Source: Erysipelotrichaceae bacterium
Lineage (GTDB): Bacteria > Bacillota_I > Bacilli_A > Erysipelotrichales > Erysipelotrichaceae
DNA: 64,000 nt
Direction: 5' to 3'
Assembly: GCA_020026035.1 (NCBI GenBank)
Contig: JAHHRC010000001.1
Span: 1-64,000, forward strand
A program made the position numbers and the translations under genes. Under the pieces are notes generated by a model that searched no databases, had not been told where the DNA came from, and worked only from the letters and a program-made list of their open reading frames with translations. Within the stretch, counting starts at the first letter, position 1; every line of letters starts with the position of its first letter. This document shows positions 20,147 to 28,163 of this stretch, piece by piece.

Positions 20147-21973
20147 ATGGAAAAGAAACAAACAAAGCGCACAAACCGCACGGCGCATTATTCACGTGTG
20201 GTCAAGCCAACGTTAGAAGCACAAGAAATCAATCGTAAAACCGATACCCTTGTCTATGCGTTAGGTGGACTTGGACATGTTGGAATGAACATGTACTGTA
20301 TTGAACACAACGATGAAATCTTAGTCATCGACTGTGGAATCCTATTCCCAGAAGACGACCTACTTGGTGTAGACTATGTCATTCCTGACTACACCTACTT
20401 AATTCAAAACCAAAATAAAATCAAAGCGTTGATTATCACCCACGGTCATGAAGACCATATCGGTGGTATTCCATTTATCTTAAAGAAAATTCGCATCAAG
20501 GACATCTACGCTCCTCGCTTTGCGAAATGCTTAATTGAACGTAAATTAGAAGAACATCGCATGAGCCGTCTTGTGAAGATTCATGAAATCACAGGGGATT
20601 CAAGAATCCGTACAAAACACTTTAACATCGGCTTCTTCGACACCGTTCACTCCATTCCAGATTCACTTGGTGTCATTATCAATACACCAAATGGAAGAAT
20701 CGTAGAAACCGGTGACTTTAAGTTCGACTTAACACCAATTGGACGTAACGCAGACTATCAAAAGATGGCCTACATTGGACAAGTCGGTGTCACTCTATTA
20801 ATGAGTGATTCCACCAACTCCTCAGTTCCAGGCTTCTCCATTTCTGAACAAAAAGTAGCACGTACAATCGTTGATCAAATGCGTAAGACACCAGGACGAA
20901 TCATCGTTTCTACCTTCGCATCGAACGTATTACGTTTAAATCAAATCTTAGAAGCAGCTGTTGCGGTTGGTCGTAAGATTGCCGTCTTTGGTCGTTCCAT
21001 GCAAAATGTCTTAGAAATTGGTCAAAAGCTAGGTGTTATTAACATTGCCAAACAAAACTTTATTTCTGGTAATGAACTAAACACCCTACCAGCCAATAAG
21101 ATCTGTATTGTATGTACCGGATCACAAGGGGAACCAATGGCCGCTCTTTCAAGAATTGCCAACGGTACACACCGCTTTATTAAGATTATTCCAGGAGATA
21201 CAGTTCTCTTCTCCTCTTCACCAATTCCAGGTAATGGCCAATCGGTATCCGCGATTGTAAACCAATTAACAAGAGTTGGTGCAAACGTAGTTGAAAACTC
21301 AGCTCTTAACTCCTTCCACACAACAGGACATGCGCCTCAGGAAGAACAAAAGTTAATGTTGAATCTTATTAAGCCTGCCTACTTTATGCCAGTGCATGGT
21401 GAATTCAAGATGCTTGTACAACATGCAAACACTGCCCAAGAAACAGGTGTTCCTAAGGAAAACTGCATGATTTGTTCAAATGGAGACATTGTTGTATTAC
21501 GTAATCAAACATGCTTTATTGGCAATGAACGCATTCAAACAGATGCCATCTATGTCGATGGAAAAGACGCTACGGGTCTTTCTACTTCGGTTATTAAGGA
21601 TCGTCAAATCCTTGCTGATTCTGGTTTAGTATCTGTTATTGTAACAATCGATTCTCGATACAATAAGATCCTATGCCGCCCTACGATTGTATCCCGTGGC
21701 TTTGTGTATCTAAAAGACAACCAAGCCCTATTAAAGGATGCAGAACTTGTGGTGTATGATGCCCTTAAAAAGAAAATGCAACAACGCACAACCTTTGGGG
21801 AATTGAAGAATTGTATTCGTACTTCTCTTGAACCATATCTATTCAAGAAGACAAACCGTAATCCAATTGTCATTCCGGTTATTCTTAACCAAAAGGCAGC
21901 GATGGAAGAATTACGAGCTCGTTCAGCTGCGCGTAAACCAAGTAAACCAACAAAGGAAGCTAAGAAGGTCTAA
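20147..21973 (+). CDS. rnjA: Ribonuclease J
   Basis: RNase J is the 5'-3' exo- and endoribonuclease that handles bulk mRNA decay and rRNA maturation in Firmicutes. The 608-residue chain has the metallo-beta-lactamase motif HGHEDHIGG, the second motif ETGDFKFD, the beta-CASP motifs (SDSTNSSVPG, the GSQGEPMA segment and HTTGHA), and a C-terminal domain for oligomerisation. The N terminus carries a short Lys/Arg/Thr-rich extension of about 30 residues. A GAGGT site precedes the ATG. It is more like RnjA than RnjB by position and length, but I could not test that. Confidence 0.9.
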   Translation: MEKKQTKRTNRTAHYSRVVKPTLEAQEINRKTDTLVYALGGLGHVGMNMYCIEHNDEILVIDCGILFPEDDLLGVDYVIPDYTYLIQNQNKIKALIITHGHEDHIGGIPFILKKIRIKDIYAPRFAKCLIERKLEEHRMSRLVKIHEITGDSRIRTKHFNIGFFDTVHSIPDSLGVIINTPNGRIVETGDFKFDLTPIGRNADYQKMAYIGQVGVTLLMSDSTNSSVPGFSISEQKVARTIVDQMRKTPGRIIVSTFASNVLRLNQILEAAVAVGRKIAVFGRSMQNVLEIGQKLGVINIAKQNFISGNELNTLPANKICIVCTGSQGEPMAALSRIANGTHRFIKIIPGDTVLFSSSPIPGNGQSVSAIVNQLTRVGANVVENSALNSFHTTGHAPQEEQKLMLNLIKPAYFMPVHGEFKMLVQHANTAQETGVPKENCMICSNGDIVVLRNQTCFIGNERIQTDAIYVDGKDATGLSTSVIKDRQILADSGLVSVIVTIDSRYNKILCRPTIVSRGFVYLKDNQALLKDAELVVYDALKKKMQQRTTFGELKNCIRTSLEPYLFKKTNRNPIVIPVILNQKAAMEELRARSAARKPSKPTKEAKKV

Positions 21974-21991
21974 TCGACCTTCTTTTTGTTT
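21964..21991 (+). terminator. Terminator of rnjA
   Basis: GAAGGTC / GACCTTC form a perfect stem with the stop codon TAA in the 5-base loop, followed by TTTTTGTTTT. Confidence 0.9.
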
Positions 21992-22001
21992 TGCCCAAAA
22001 G

Positions 22002-22027
22002 AAAAAAGCCACTCGATTGAGTGACTT
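22002..22027 (-). terminator. Terminator of the dnaI-pfkA-pyk operon
   Basis: On the minus strand AAGTCACTC / GAGTGGCTT (one G-U pair, loop AATC) is followed by TTTTTTC. It faces the rnjA terminator, separating convergent units. Confidence 0.85.
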
Positions 22028-22038
22028 TGAGAATCAAA

Positions 22039-23475
22039 TTACTTTACTTGGATGATCTTCATCATGTTCGCTGATCCTTCACCTGTTGGATATCCAGCAG
22101 TTAGAATGATCAATTGACCAGGTTCGATTCCGTATTCCTTTGCGATTAGACAAGCTAAATCATCATCGTTTGTCATGTTGTTTTCAACTTCAGAATACAC
22201 AGGAATTACACCCCAGTAGTTTTCAAGTTTACGTTGTGTTCCCTTAGTGAATGTAACAGCTAAGATTGGAACATTTGGACGGAACTTGGAAATACGACGA
22301 GCTGTTGTACCACCTTGTGTGAAGGCAACAATCGCACCTACATTATCAAGAGACAATGCTGCATCCGAAACGGAGATACCGATTGCGTCTTGGATTGTGT
22401 TTTGGCTAGATTGCTTAGAAATGCTTAGACGTCCCTTGTAGTCAAAGATTGCTTCTGCACCTTCAACAATACGAGCCATCATTGCACATGCTTCTACTGG
22501 GTATTCACCAGCTGCTGATTCAGCAGATAACATTACACAGTCAGAACCATCTAATACCGCATTACATACGTCAGATGCTTCGGCACGTGTACAACGTGGG
22601 TTTGTTGTCATAGAGTCAAGCATATGTGTTGCTGTAACAACTGGTTTACCCATAACGTTTGCCTTACGGATAATAGCCTTTTGGTAGATTGGAACGTTTG
22701 CTGTAGGAATTTCTACACCTAAGTCACCACGAGCTACCATGACACCATCAGCTGCTTCTAGGATTTCATCAAGGTTATCGAATCCTTCTTGGTTTTCGAT
22801 CTTGGCAATGATTTGGATCTTTGGCTTACCAGCTTCGATCAAAATCTTACGGATTTGGTTAACGTCAGATGCGCGTCTTACGAAGGAAGCCGCAATGAAG
22901 TCAACGTCATTTTCAGCACCGAAACGAATGTCGGATAGGTCTTTTTCAGAAATGAAAGGCATGGATAGACGTACACCTGGTACATTACATCCCTTCTTAG
23001 AACTAATTGGTCCGCTTACTTCAACACGGCACTTTAGTTCGTTTCCATCGTTTTCAAGAACAGTTAAACGCATTTTACCGTCGTTGATTAGGATGTAGTT
23101 GTTTGGACGAACGTCCGCAAACAATTCAGGACATGCAATGTGGAAACGTTCATGGTCACCAATGATTGGAGCCTTTTCTAGGTAAACGATTTCACCCTTC
23201 TTATAATTTTCTGAACCATTCTTGAATTCACCTAAACGGATTTCAGGTCCCTTTGTGTCTAGCATGATTGCTAAGTTGCGACCTTCTTTTGCACAAACTT
23301 CACGAACTAAGTTCATACGATTTAGGTGTTCTTCATGGCTTCCGTGTGAGAAGTTCAAACGAACAATGTTCATACCAGCATCCGCTAGTTCGGTAATTGT
23401 TTTGTAGTTATCACTGCTTGGTCCAATTGTGCAGATGATCTTTGTCTTCTTAAACAGGTGTGAATTTTTAGTCAT
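22039..23475 (-). CDS. pyk: Pyruvate kinase
   Basis: The enzyme makes pyruvate and ATP from phosphoenolpyruvate and ADP, the last step of glycolysis. The 478-residue chain has the N-terminal TKIICTIGPSS, the active-site signature in IIAKIENQEGFDN, MVARGDLGVE, and the C-terminal regulatory domain ending in GEGSANMMKI. It lacks the extra PEP-utiliser-like C-terminal domain seen in many bacilli. It is 22 bases behind pfkA, so the two ATP-controlling glycolytic steps are co-transcribed. Confidence 0.96.
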   Translation of the reverse strand: MTKNSHLFKKTKIICTIGPSSDNYKTITELADAGMNIVRLNFSHGSHEEHLNRMNLVREVCAKEGRNLAIMLDTKGPEIRLGEFKNGSENYKKGEIVYLEKAPIIGDHERFHIACPELFADVRPNNYILINDGKMRLTVLENDGNELKCRVEVSGPISSKKGCNVPGVRLSMPFISEKDLSDIRFGAENDVDFIAASFVRRASDVNQIRKILIEAGKPKIQIIAKIENQEGFDNLDEILEAADGVMVARGDLGVEIPTANVPIYQKAIIRKANVMGKPVVTATHMLDSMTTNPRCTRAEASDVCNAVLDGSDCVMLSAESAAGEYPVEACAMMARIVEGAEAIFDYKGRLSISKQSSQNTIQDAIGISVSDAALSLDNVGAIVAFTQGGTTARRISKFRPNVPILAVTFTKGTQRKLENYWGVIPVYSEVENNMTNDDDLACLIAKEYGIEPGQLIILTAGYPTGEGSANMMKIIQVK

Positions 23476-23497
23476 AATCTATCACTCTTTCTATATT

Positions 23498-24460
23498 TTA
23501 AACGAGACGATCAAATAAGCGATACAACCGCTTACGGCTTGAACGTGGTCTTTGCAATGCCTCTTCGATAGGCATTGACGCAATGTGGTTGTCAATGATG
23601 CCGACACATTGACCGCCGATTCCTTCCATCAGAAGGTCAACAGCTTTTTCGCCCATTTGGCTGGCTAACATTCGGTCTTTCGACGTTGGAGATCCTCCAC
23701 GTTGAATATGACCTAATACAGTCGCTCTACCAGAGAAGCCTGTTTGCAATGAAACTTTCTTTGCCAAATCATCGACATCTGTGACCTTCTCTGAAATGAT
23801 CACAATCGCATGATTCTTCTTGCACGCTTCGCCTAAATAACGAAGACGTTCCAACACTTCAAGTTCATCATATCCAGTTTCTGGAGAGATTACCATTTCA
23901 GCACCACAGCTGATGGCTGTATACAGTGCTAAATCACCGCAACGGTTTCCCATTACTTCAACAATCGAGCAACGATGGTGAGAACTTGAGGTATCACGTA
24001 GCTTATCGACACATTCTACACATGTATTCAATGCCGTATCAAAACCAATTGTGAAATCCGTTCCCGGAATATCGTTATCAATTGTCCCTGGAAGTCCAAT
24101 ACAGTTAATGCCAAGCTTTGTTAAAGCAAGGGCACCACGATAACTTCCGTCTCCCCCAATTACAACCAGTGCATCGATTCCTGCATCTTGCAATTGACGG
24201 ACGCAACGTTCTTGAATCTCTTTTTCTTTAAACTCTGGCAAACGAGCAGAACCTAACTTTGTTCCACCCTGGTCTAAGATGTCAGAAACATCTTTTCTTG
24301 TCAAAGGTTCAAAGTTTCCTTCTAGAAGGCCACGATAGCCATCACGAATTCCATAGACTTCAATCCCATTGCTTAATGCAACTCTAGTTACGGAGCGAAT
24401 TGCTGCATTCATTCCCGGCGCATCTCCTCCGGATGTAAGAATACCAATTTTACGAACCAT
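23498..24460 (-). CDS. pfkA: ATP-dependent 6-phosphofructokinase
   Basis: PfkA phosphorylates fructose 6-phosphate to the 1,6-bisphosphate. At 320 residues it is the classic tetrameric form: GILTSGGDAPGMNAAIR at the N terminus, the ATP site VIGGDGSYRGA, the catalytic GTIDNDIPGTD, and the RGGSPTSKDR effector-site segment. An AGGAGG site precedes the ATG. It follows dnaI by 30 bases. Confidence 0.97.
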   Translation of the reverse strand: MVRKIGILTSGGDAPGMNAAIRSVTRVALSNGIEVYGIRDGYRGLLEGNFEPLTRKDVSDILDQGGTKLGSARLPEFKEKEIQERCVRQLQDAGIDALVVIGGDGSYRGALALTKLGINCIGLPGTIDNDIPGTDFTIGFDTALNTCVECVDKLRDTSSSHHRCSIVEVMGNRCGDLALYTAISCGAEMVISPETGYDELEVLERLRYLGEACKKNHAIVIISEKVTDVDDLAKKVSLQTGFSGRATVLGHIQRGGSPTSKDRMLASQMGEKAVDLLMEGIGGQCVGIIDNHIASMPIEEALQRPRSSRKRLYRLFDRLV

Positions 24461-24490
24461 CTTTACCTCCTAGACTCAATAAGTCTAACA

Positions 24491-25408
24491 CTATTGTTTC
24501 TCTATTTGAAGACTTCGACGATCAGCACCGATCATTTGTACTGGTCGAGCTAACACTCGAATACGTTCGATGATACGTTCCGCCTCCAAAGGGTCAGTTC
24601 CCTTTGATGTTGAAAGGAAGTGATTTTTCAAGGATTCCATGTCTTCATTACTTGTGAACCAAGTCATCCGCCTATTTTGCATACGTTTGTCCAAAATCGA
24701 TAAAAGAATCGAACGACTTTGTTCCGTAATCGCCTCCGCTCCAATATCGTCAAAGACCACAAAGTCGGCAAAGCTTAAATAGCTTACTTCCTTTCGATAA
24801 TCTTCCACACGATAATTCTCACGCAAGCGATGGGCAAAACTAGGCATATGGACATAGCATACTTTTTTGCCACTACGAGCTAAGTCATTACAGCAGCATG
24901 CAGCTAAATAACTCTTACCAGTTCCCATAGTGCCATAAAGAAACAATCCAGTCCCCTCTTTGAAGGCTGTCGTTACTTCTTTATACGCAAGTAAATAGTT
25001 GGCTTTTTCATTTCGAATGTCAATCCCTTGTAACCCAATGGTTTCAAACATGGAACCTAAGTCATTTACATAATAGTTTTGCAAATGCTTAATAGCCTCC
25101 ATGCGCTCCATTTTGTAGTAACACGCCTCTTGCACAGGTTTTAAGATGCGATCATAATCCAACCCATCGCGGTAGCCTTTCGACTTTTGTTTGCAATGGC
25201 CTAAACCCTTACAACCACGACAAAGATTACGACTTTTCACCCAGTCCAAAAAACGATAGGGATAGGTTTCAAGAACAGACATTGGCACTTGCTTGTCTTC
25301 TAAAAAGTCAACAATATCTGGATTCGCCTTCAATAGCTTGATTAACGCATCCCGATTGTTCATTGTCTTTTCATCAACGACAAGTGGTGAAAAATCCATT
25401 CGTTTCAT
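24491..25408 (-). CDS. dnaI: Primosomal protein DnaI (helicase loader)
   Basis: DnaI is the AAA+ loader that places the replicative helicase at the origin, working with DnaB and DnaD. The 305-residue chain has an N-terminal zinc-type segment CRGCKGLGHCKQ (about 79-90) and a C-terminal ATPase with the P-loop GTMGTGKSYLA and Walker B VVFDDIGAE. An ATG three codons in is an alternative start. It lies 125 bases downstream of dnaB with its own predicted promoter, and leads into pfkA and pyk, so replication and glycolysis genes share a transcript. Confidence 0.9.
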   Translation of the reverse strand: MKRMDFSPLVVDEKTMNNRDALIKLLKANPDIVDFLEDKQVPMSVLETYPYRFLDWVKSRNLCRGCKGLGHCKQKSKGYRDGLDYDRILKPVQEACYYKMERMEAIKHLQNYYVNDLGSMFETIGLQGIDIRNEKANYLLAYKEVTTAFKEGTGLFLYGTMGTGKSYLAACCCNDLARSGKKVCYVHMPSFAHRLRENYRVEDYRKEVSYLSFADFVVFDDIGAEAITEQSRSILLSILDKRMQNRRMTWFTSNEDMESLKNHFLSTSKGTDPLEAERIIERIRVLARPVQMIGADRRSLQIEKQ

Positions 25409-25458
25409 CCTTTACCCCTTCCCCAATATCAAAAAGTACTTCTTGATGTTGCTACTAC

Positions 25459-25464
25459 ATTATA
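25459..25464 (-). promoter_or_regulatory. Promoter of dnaI-pfkA-pyk
   Basis: A perfect -10 (TATAAT on the minus strand) lies 50 bases before dnaI. The best -35 at 17 bases is TTTTTG, which is weak. A small hairpin (GGCT-TAC-AGCC) just upstream may weakly terminate the dnaB transcript. Confidence 0.5.
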
Positions 25465-25533
25465 ACGTAAGAATTTACAAACAAAAAATATTTTAGGGCT
25501 GTAAGCCTTTACAATTTTGAAAACTGTACAAAA

Positions 25534-26742
25534 TTAAAGCGAACGTTGCAATTCTTCAATCTCTAAGCGAAGTTTCTCTTCCTCTTCTTCACTAATCTTC
25601 GATTGGTTCAACACTTCTTCCATACCACCATTCTTTTGAATCTCGGTATAGTATTTTGGAAGAACTTCTTGTTTCTTATAAGATGATTTCTTCTTTGCCT
25701 TTGCAACCGCATTCAAGGCATCTTCCTTCGTCTTCACGCCATCGCGTACCCATTCTGCAAGTACCATATCCACAAACTTTGGAACCAAACGATTCTCGGA
25801 AATATTTAAGATGTATTCAATCATGATATTGATTACTTCCACCGGGAACTTCGACTTCTCTTGTACACGTTCTAGTAACATTGCTTCATTCAAAGATACC
25901 TGCATGCCATTCTGCTTTGCTTGTAAGAATGATTTCGGTGGTAAGCTATAGCGATCTTTTGCTTGATCAACATCTGGAATTGCCTTGGCACATTTCAGTT
26001 TCAACTTTTCAATATCTAAGCTTTCATCCTTCAAACTCACACAATCCTTAATCAAAACACGCATCTTCTTACTTGAAATCCCATGCACCGTCGCTAGTTT
26101 TCCAATCGCTTTTAGATTCTCTTGGCTTCTAGCACTTACCGGTAAGACAAGCTTTGATGTATTTGCTAAGAAATCATCGTAATCAAAGTCAATCAACACA
26201 TCTTCATTGACAAACTGGAACGATGGTCGAACGGTATGGAAAGCCATCGCCTCCTCAAAGACCTCATCTTCTTCTTTGTAAGTGAGTGGTACCGTAATAT
26301 TCTTATACCCTTGTAAACTCACTTCCGATTGTGTCAAACACGTAAGCACATTCTTTGCATGTGTAGGCGTTGTTGCTTTATAGAAATCACGCATAAATAA
26401 ATTCGCCTTTACAAACTCTTCCTTTGGAATTGGCGCATGTAAGACATACAAATACGTATTACGCTTTTCTTCTTCTTTGATATACGTATCAAGCAAGCGA
26501 TACTCTTCTAGTTTCACCCTTGCCTTTTCTAAGTTTTGAATCGGAATATTCAAAAGCTTTAACAAATGATCATGACTAAAACCACTTGTTTTCATAAAGC
26601 GATGGGCATACAAGGTCAAATACAAGGATGTTGCCTCAGCACTAATCATTGGTTGATACAGTAACATCAACACTTGCATCTTCGTTTCCGATAAGAAACT
26701 ATCCGCCTGCACACGACACACATCATGCGGCATTAACTCCAT
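25534..26742 (-). CDS. dnaB: Replication initiation and membrane attachment protein DnaB
   Basis: Firmicute DnaB (unrelated to E. coli DnaB helicase) helps load the helicase at oriC. The 402-residue chain has an N-terminal winged-helix region and a C-terminal DnaD-like domain ending with WVRDGVKTKEDALNAVAKAKKK, then a coiled-coil tail rich in Glu. I chose the ATG at 26742 because GGAGGG lies 7 bases upstream; the ATG at 26748 would abut that site. It overlaps coaE by 20 bases. NrdR, often located between coaE and dnaB in Firmicutes, is absent here. Confidence 0.85.
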   Translation of the reverse strand: MELMPHDVCRVQADSFLSETKMQVLMLLYQPMISAEATSLYLTLYAHRFMKTSGFSHDHLLKLLNIPIQNLEKARVKLEEYRLLDTYIKEEEKRNTYLYVLHAPIPKEEFVKANLFMRDFYKATTPTHAKNVLTCLTQSEVSLQGYKNITVPLTYKEEDEVFEEAMAFHTVRPSFQFVNEDVLIDFDYDDFLANTSKLVLPVSARSQENLKAIGKLATVHGISSKKMRVLIKDCVSLKDESLDIEKLKLKCAKAIPDVDQAKDRYSLPPKSFLQAKQNGMQVSLNEAMLLERVQEKSKFPVEVINIMIEYILNISENRLVPKFVDMVLAEWVRDGVKTKEDALNAVAKAKKKSSYKKQEVLPKYYTEIQKNGGMEEVLNQSKISEEEEEKLRLEIEELQRSL

Positions 26743-27346
26743 GTACATCCCTCCTTCTTCGACTCACAAACGCATTTACCATACGACTTGTTTCCCGTTT
26801 TAATTCACTCAATTGTCCCTCATTGTAAATCACATAATCCGCTTGTTCGATCTGAACCTTTGGATCTAATTGCGACGCATACCGTTTCATTGCTTCTTCT
26901 TCACTATAGCCACGCATTTCTACCATACGATCAATTGCTGTTTCTTTGTTGCATGTTACTACTACAATTCCAGCAAACAAATCCAACCAGTCCGTTTCAA
27001 ACAACAACGGAACTTCCACAAAGACAACTTCCTTGTCTTCATGACGCTTTGCAAAGCGCAACATGCCTTCTTTGACAAATGGATGCACAATTGCATTCAA
27101 CTGCAATCGTTTCTCATCATTTTCAAAAATACAAGCAGCTAACTTCTTGCGATCAATTTCAAGATTCGCATCTAAGATATCCCTTCCAAACGCATCAACA
27201 ATCTGTTGATATGTCACTTGACTTTGTAACAAGGCAAGATGGGCATAGCCATCACAATCAAAGACAGGAAGCCTTCTCTGTTTTAAAAAGTTACAAACCT
27301 CGGACTTTCCTGAGGCAATCGTACCGGTAATCGCAATCAATTTCAT
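26723..27346 (-). CDS. coaE: Dephospho-CoA kinase
   Basis: CoaE phosphorylates the 3' hydroxyl of dephospho-CoA to finish coenzyme A. The P-loop is ITGTIASGKSEV at the N terminus; the substrate segments VFDCDGYAH and VEVPLLFETDW follow. The ATG at 27346 has AGGAG upstream and gives 207 residues; a longer frame to 27400 would overlap mutM. It lies 10 bases after mutM. Confidence 0.95.
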   Translation of the reverse strand: MKLIAITGTIASGKSEVCNFLKQRRLPVFDCDGYAHLALLQSQVTYQQIVDAFGRDILDANLEIDRKKLAACIFENDEKRLQLNAIVHPFVKEGMLRFAKRHEDKEVVFVEVPLLFETDWLDLFAGIVVVTCNKETAIDRMVEMRGYSEEEAMKRYASQLDPKVQIEQADYVIYNEGQLSELKRETSRMVNAFVSRRRRDVHGVNAA

Positions 27347-27356
27347 ATAAAACTCC

Positions 27357-28163
27357 TCATTTTTGACAGACTGGACAATAGTAGGAAGACCTACCACCAA
27401 TCCGTTTCATTTGTATCTTCGCTCCACAAACCTTACATACCTTTTGTTCGTGGACCATACAAGATAGCTGGAATCGACCATGCACACCCTCAATCGACGT
27501 ATAAGAGCGAATCGTTGTGCCACCTGCTTGAATCGCTTCCCGTAAGATCCGATTCGTTTCTTCTACAATTCCAACACTATCTTTCTTCGTAATTCGTTTA
27601 CAACTTCTTCCAGGCCTTAAAGATGTCGCAAACAAGATTTCATCGGCATAGATATTTCCAATTCCTGCAATAAAATCTTGCTTTAACAACAGTGTCTTTA
27701 ACGGCATATCTTTCTTCTTACAAACCTCATACACATATGCACTTGTAAAAGCATCTGTATTTGGTTCAACCCCTAGATTATGAAAGGTATTGAAATCACA
27801 ATCCAAAGGCCATAGCTCCATTCTTCCAAACTTTCGTGTGTCATGGTAGCGAAGCGTCATACCATCATCTAACGTAAACACAACATGTTCATGCTTACTG
27901 AATGGCTCACTTGCCTCTTTGATAAAGTACTTCCCTTCCATTCGTAAATGCGACACAAAGTAACATGTGTCCATTTGAAAAATCAAATACTTCCCTCGTC
28001 TTAAAAACCCTTGAAAGCGTTGATTCTTTAACGTTTCAACAAACACACTCACATCGCCATCAATGATCGGTGCATAATTCACCTTCACATCGACAATCTT
28101 ACGCCCACGAATACGATGTTCTAAGGCCCGTAACACCGTTTCTACTTCTGGTAATTCTGGCAT
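27357..28163 (-). CDS. mutM: Formamidopyrimidine-DNA glycosylase
   Basis: MutM (Fpg) excises oxidised purines such as 8-oxoguanine and nicks the site. The 268-residue chain begins with the catalytic PELPEVET (Pro1 and Glu2 after Met removal), has the family Lys and H2TH region with DFIAGIGNIYADE, and ends in a CxxC...CxxC zinc finger (VCKVCGA to CPVC). Its ATG overlaps the polA stop by one base (TAATG). Confidence 0.96.
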   Translation of the reverse strand: MPELPEVETVLRALEHRIRGRKIVDVKVNYAPIIDGDVSVFVETLKNQRFQGFLRRGKYLIFQMDTCYFVSHLRMEGKYFIKEASEPFSKHEHVVFTLDDGMTLRYHDTRKFGRMELWPLDCDFNTFHNLGVEPNTDAFTSAYVYEVCKKKDMPLKTLLLKQDFIAGIGNIYADEILFATSLRPGRSCKRITKKDSVGIVEETNRILREAIQAGGTTIRSYTSIEGVHGRFQLSCMVHEQKVCKVCGAKIQMKRIGGRSSYYCPVCQK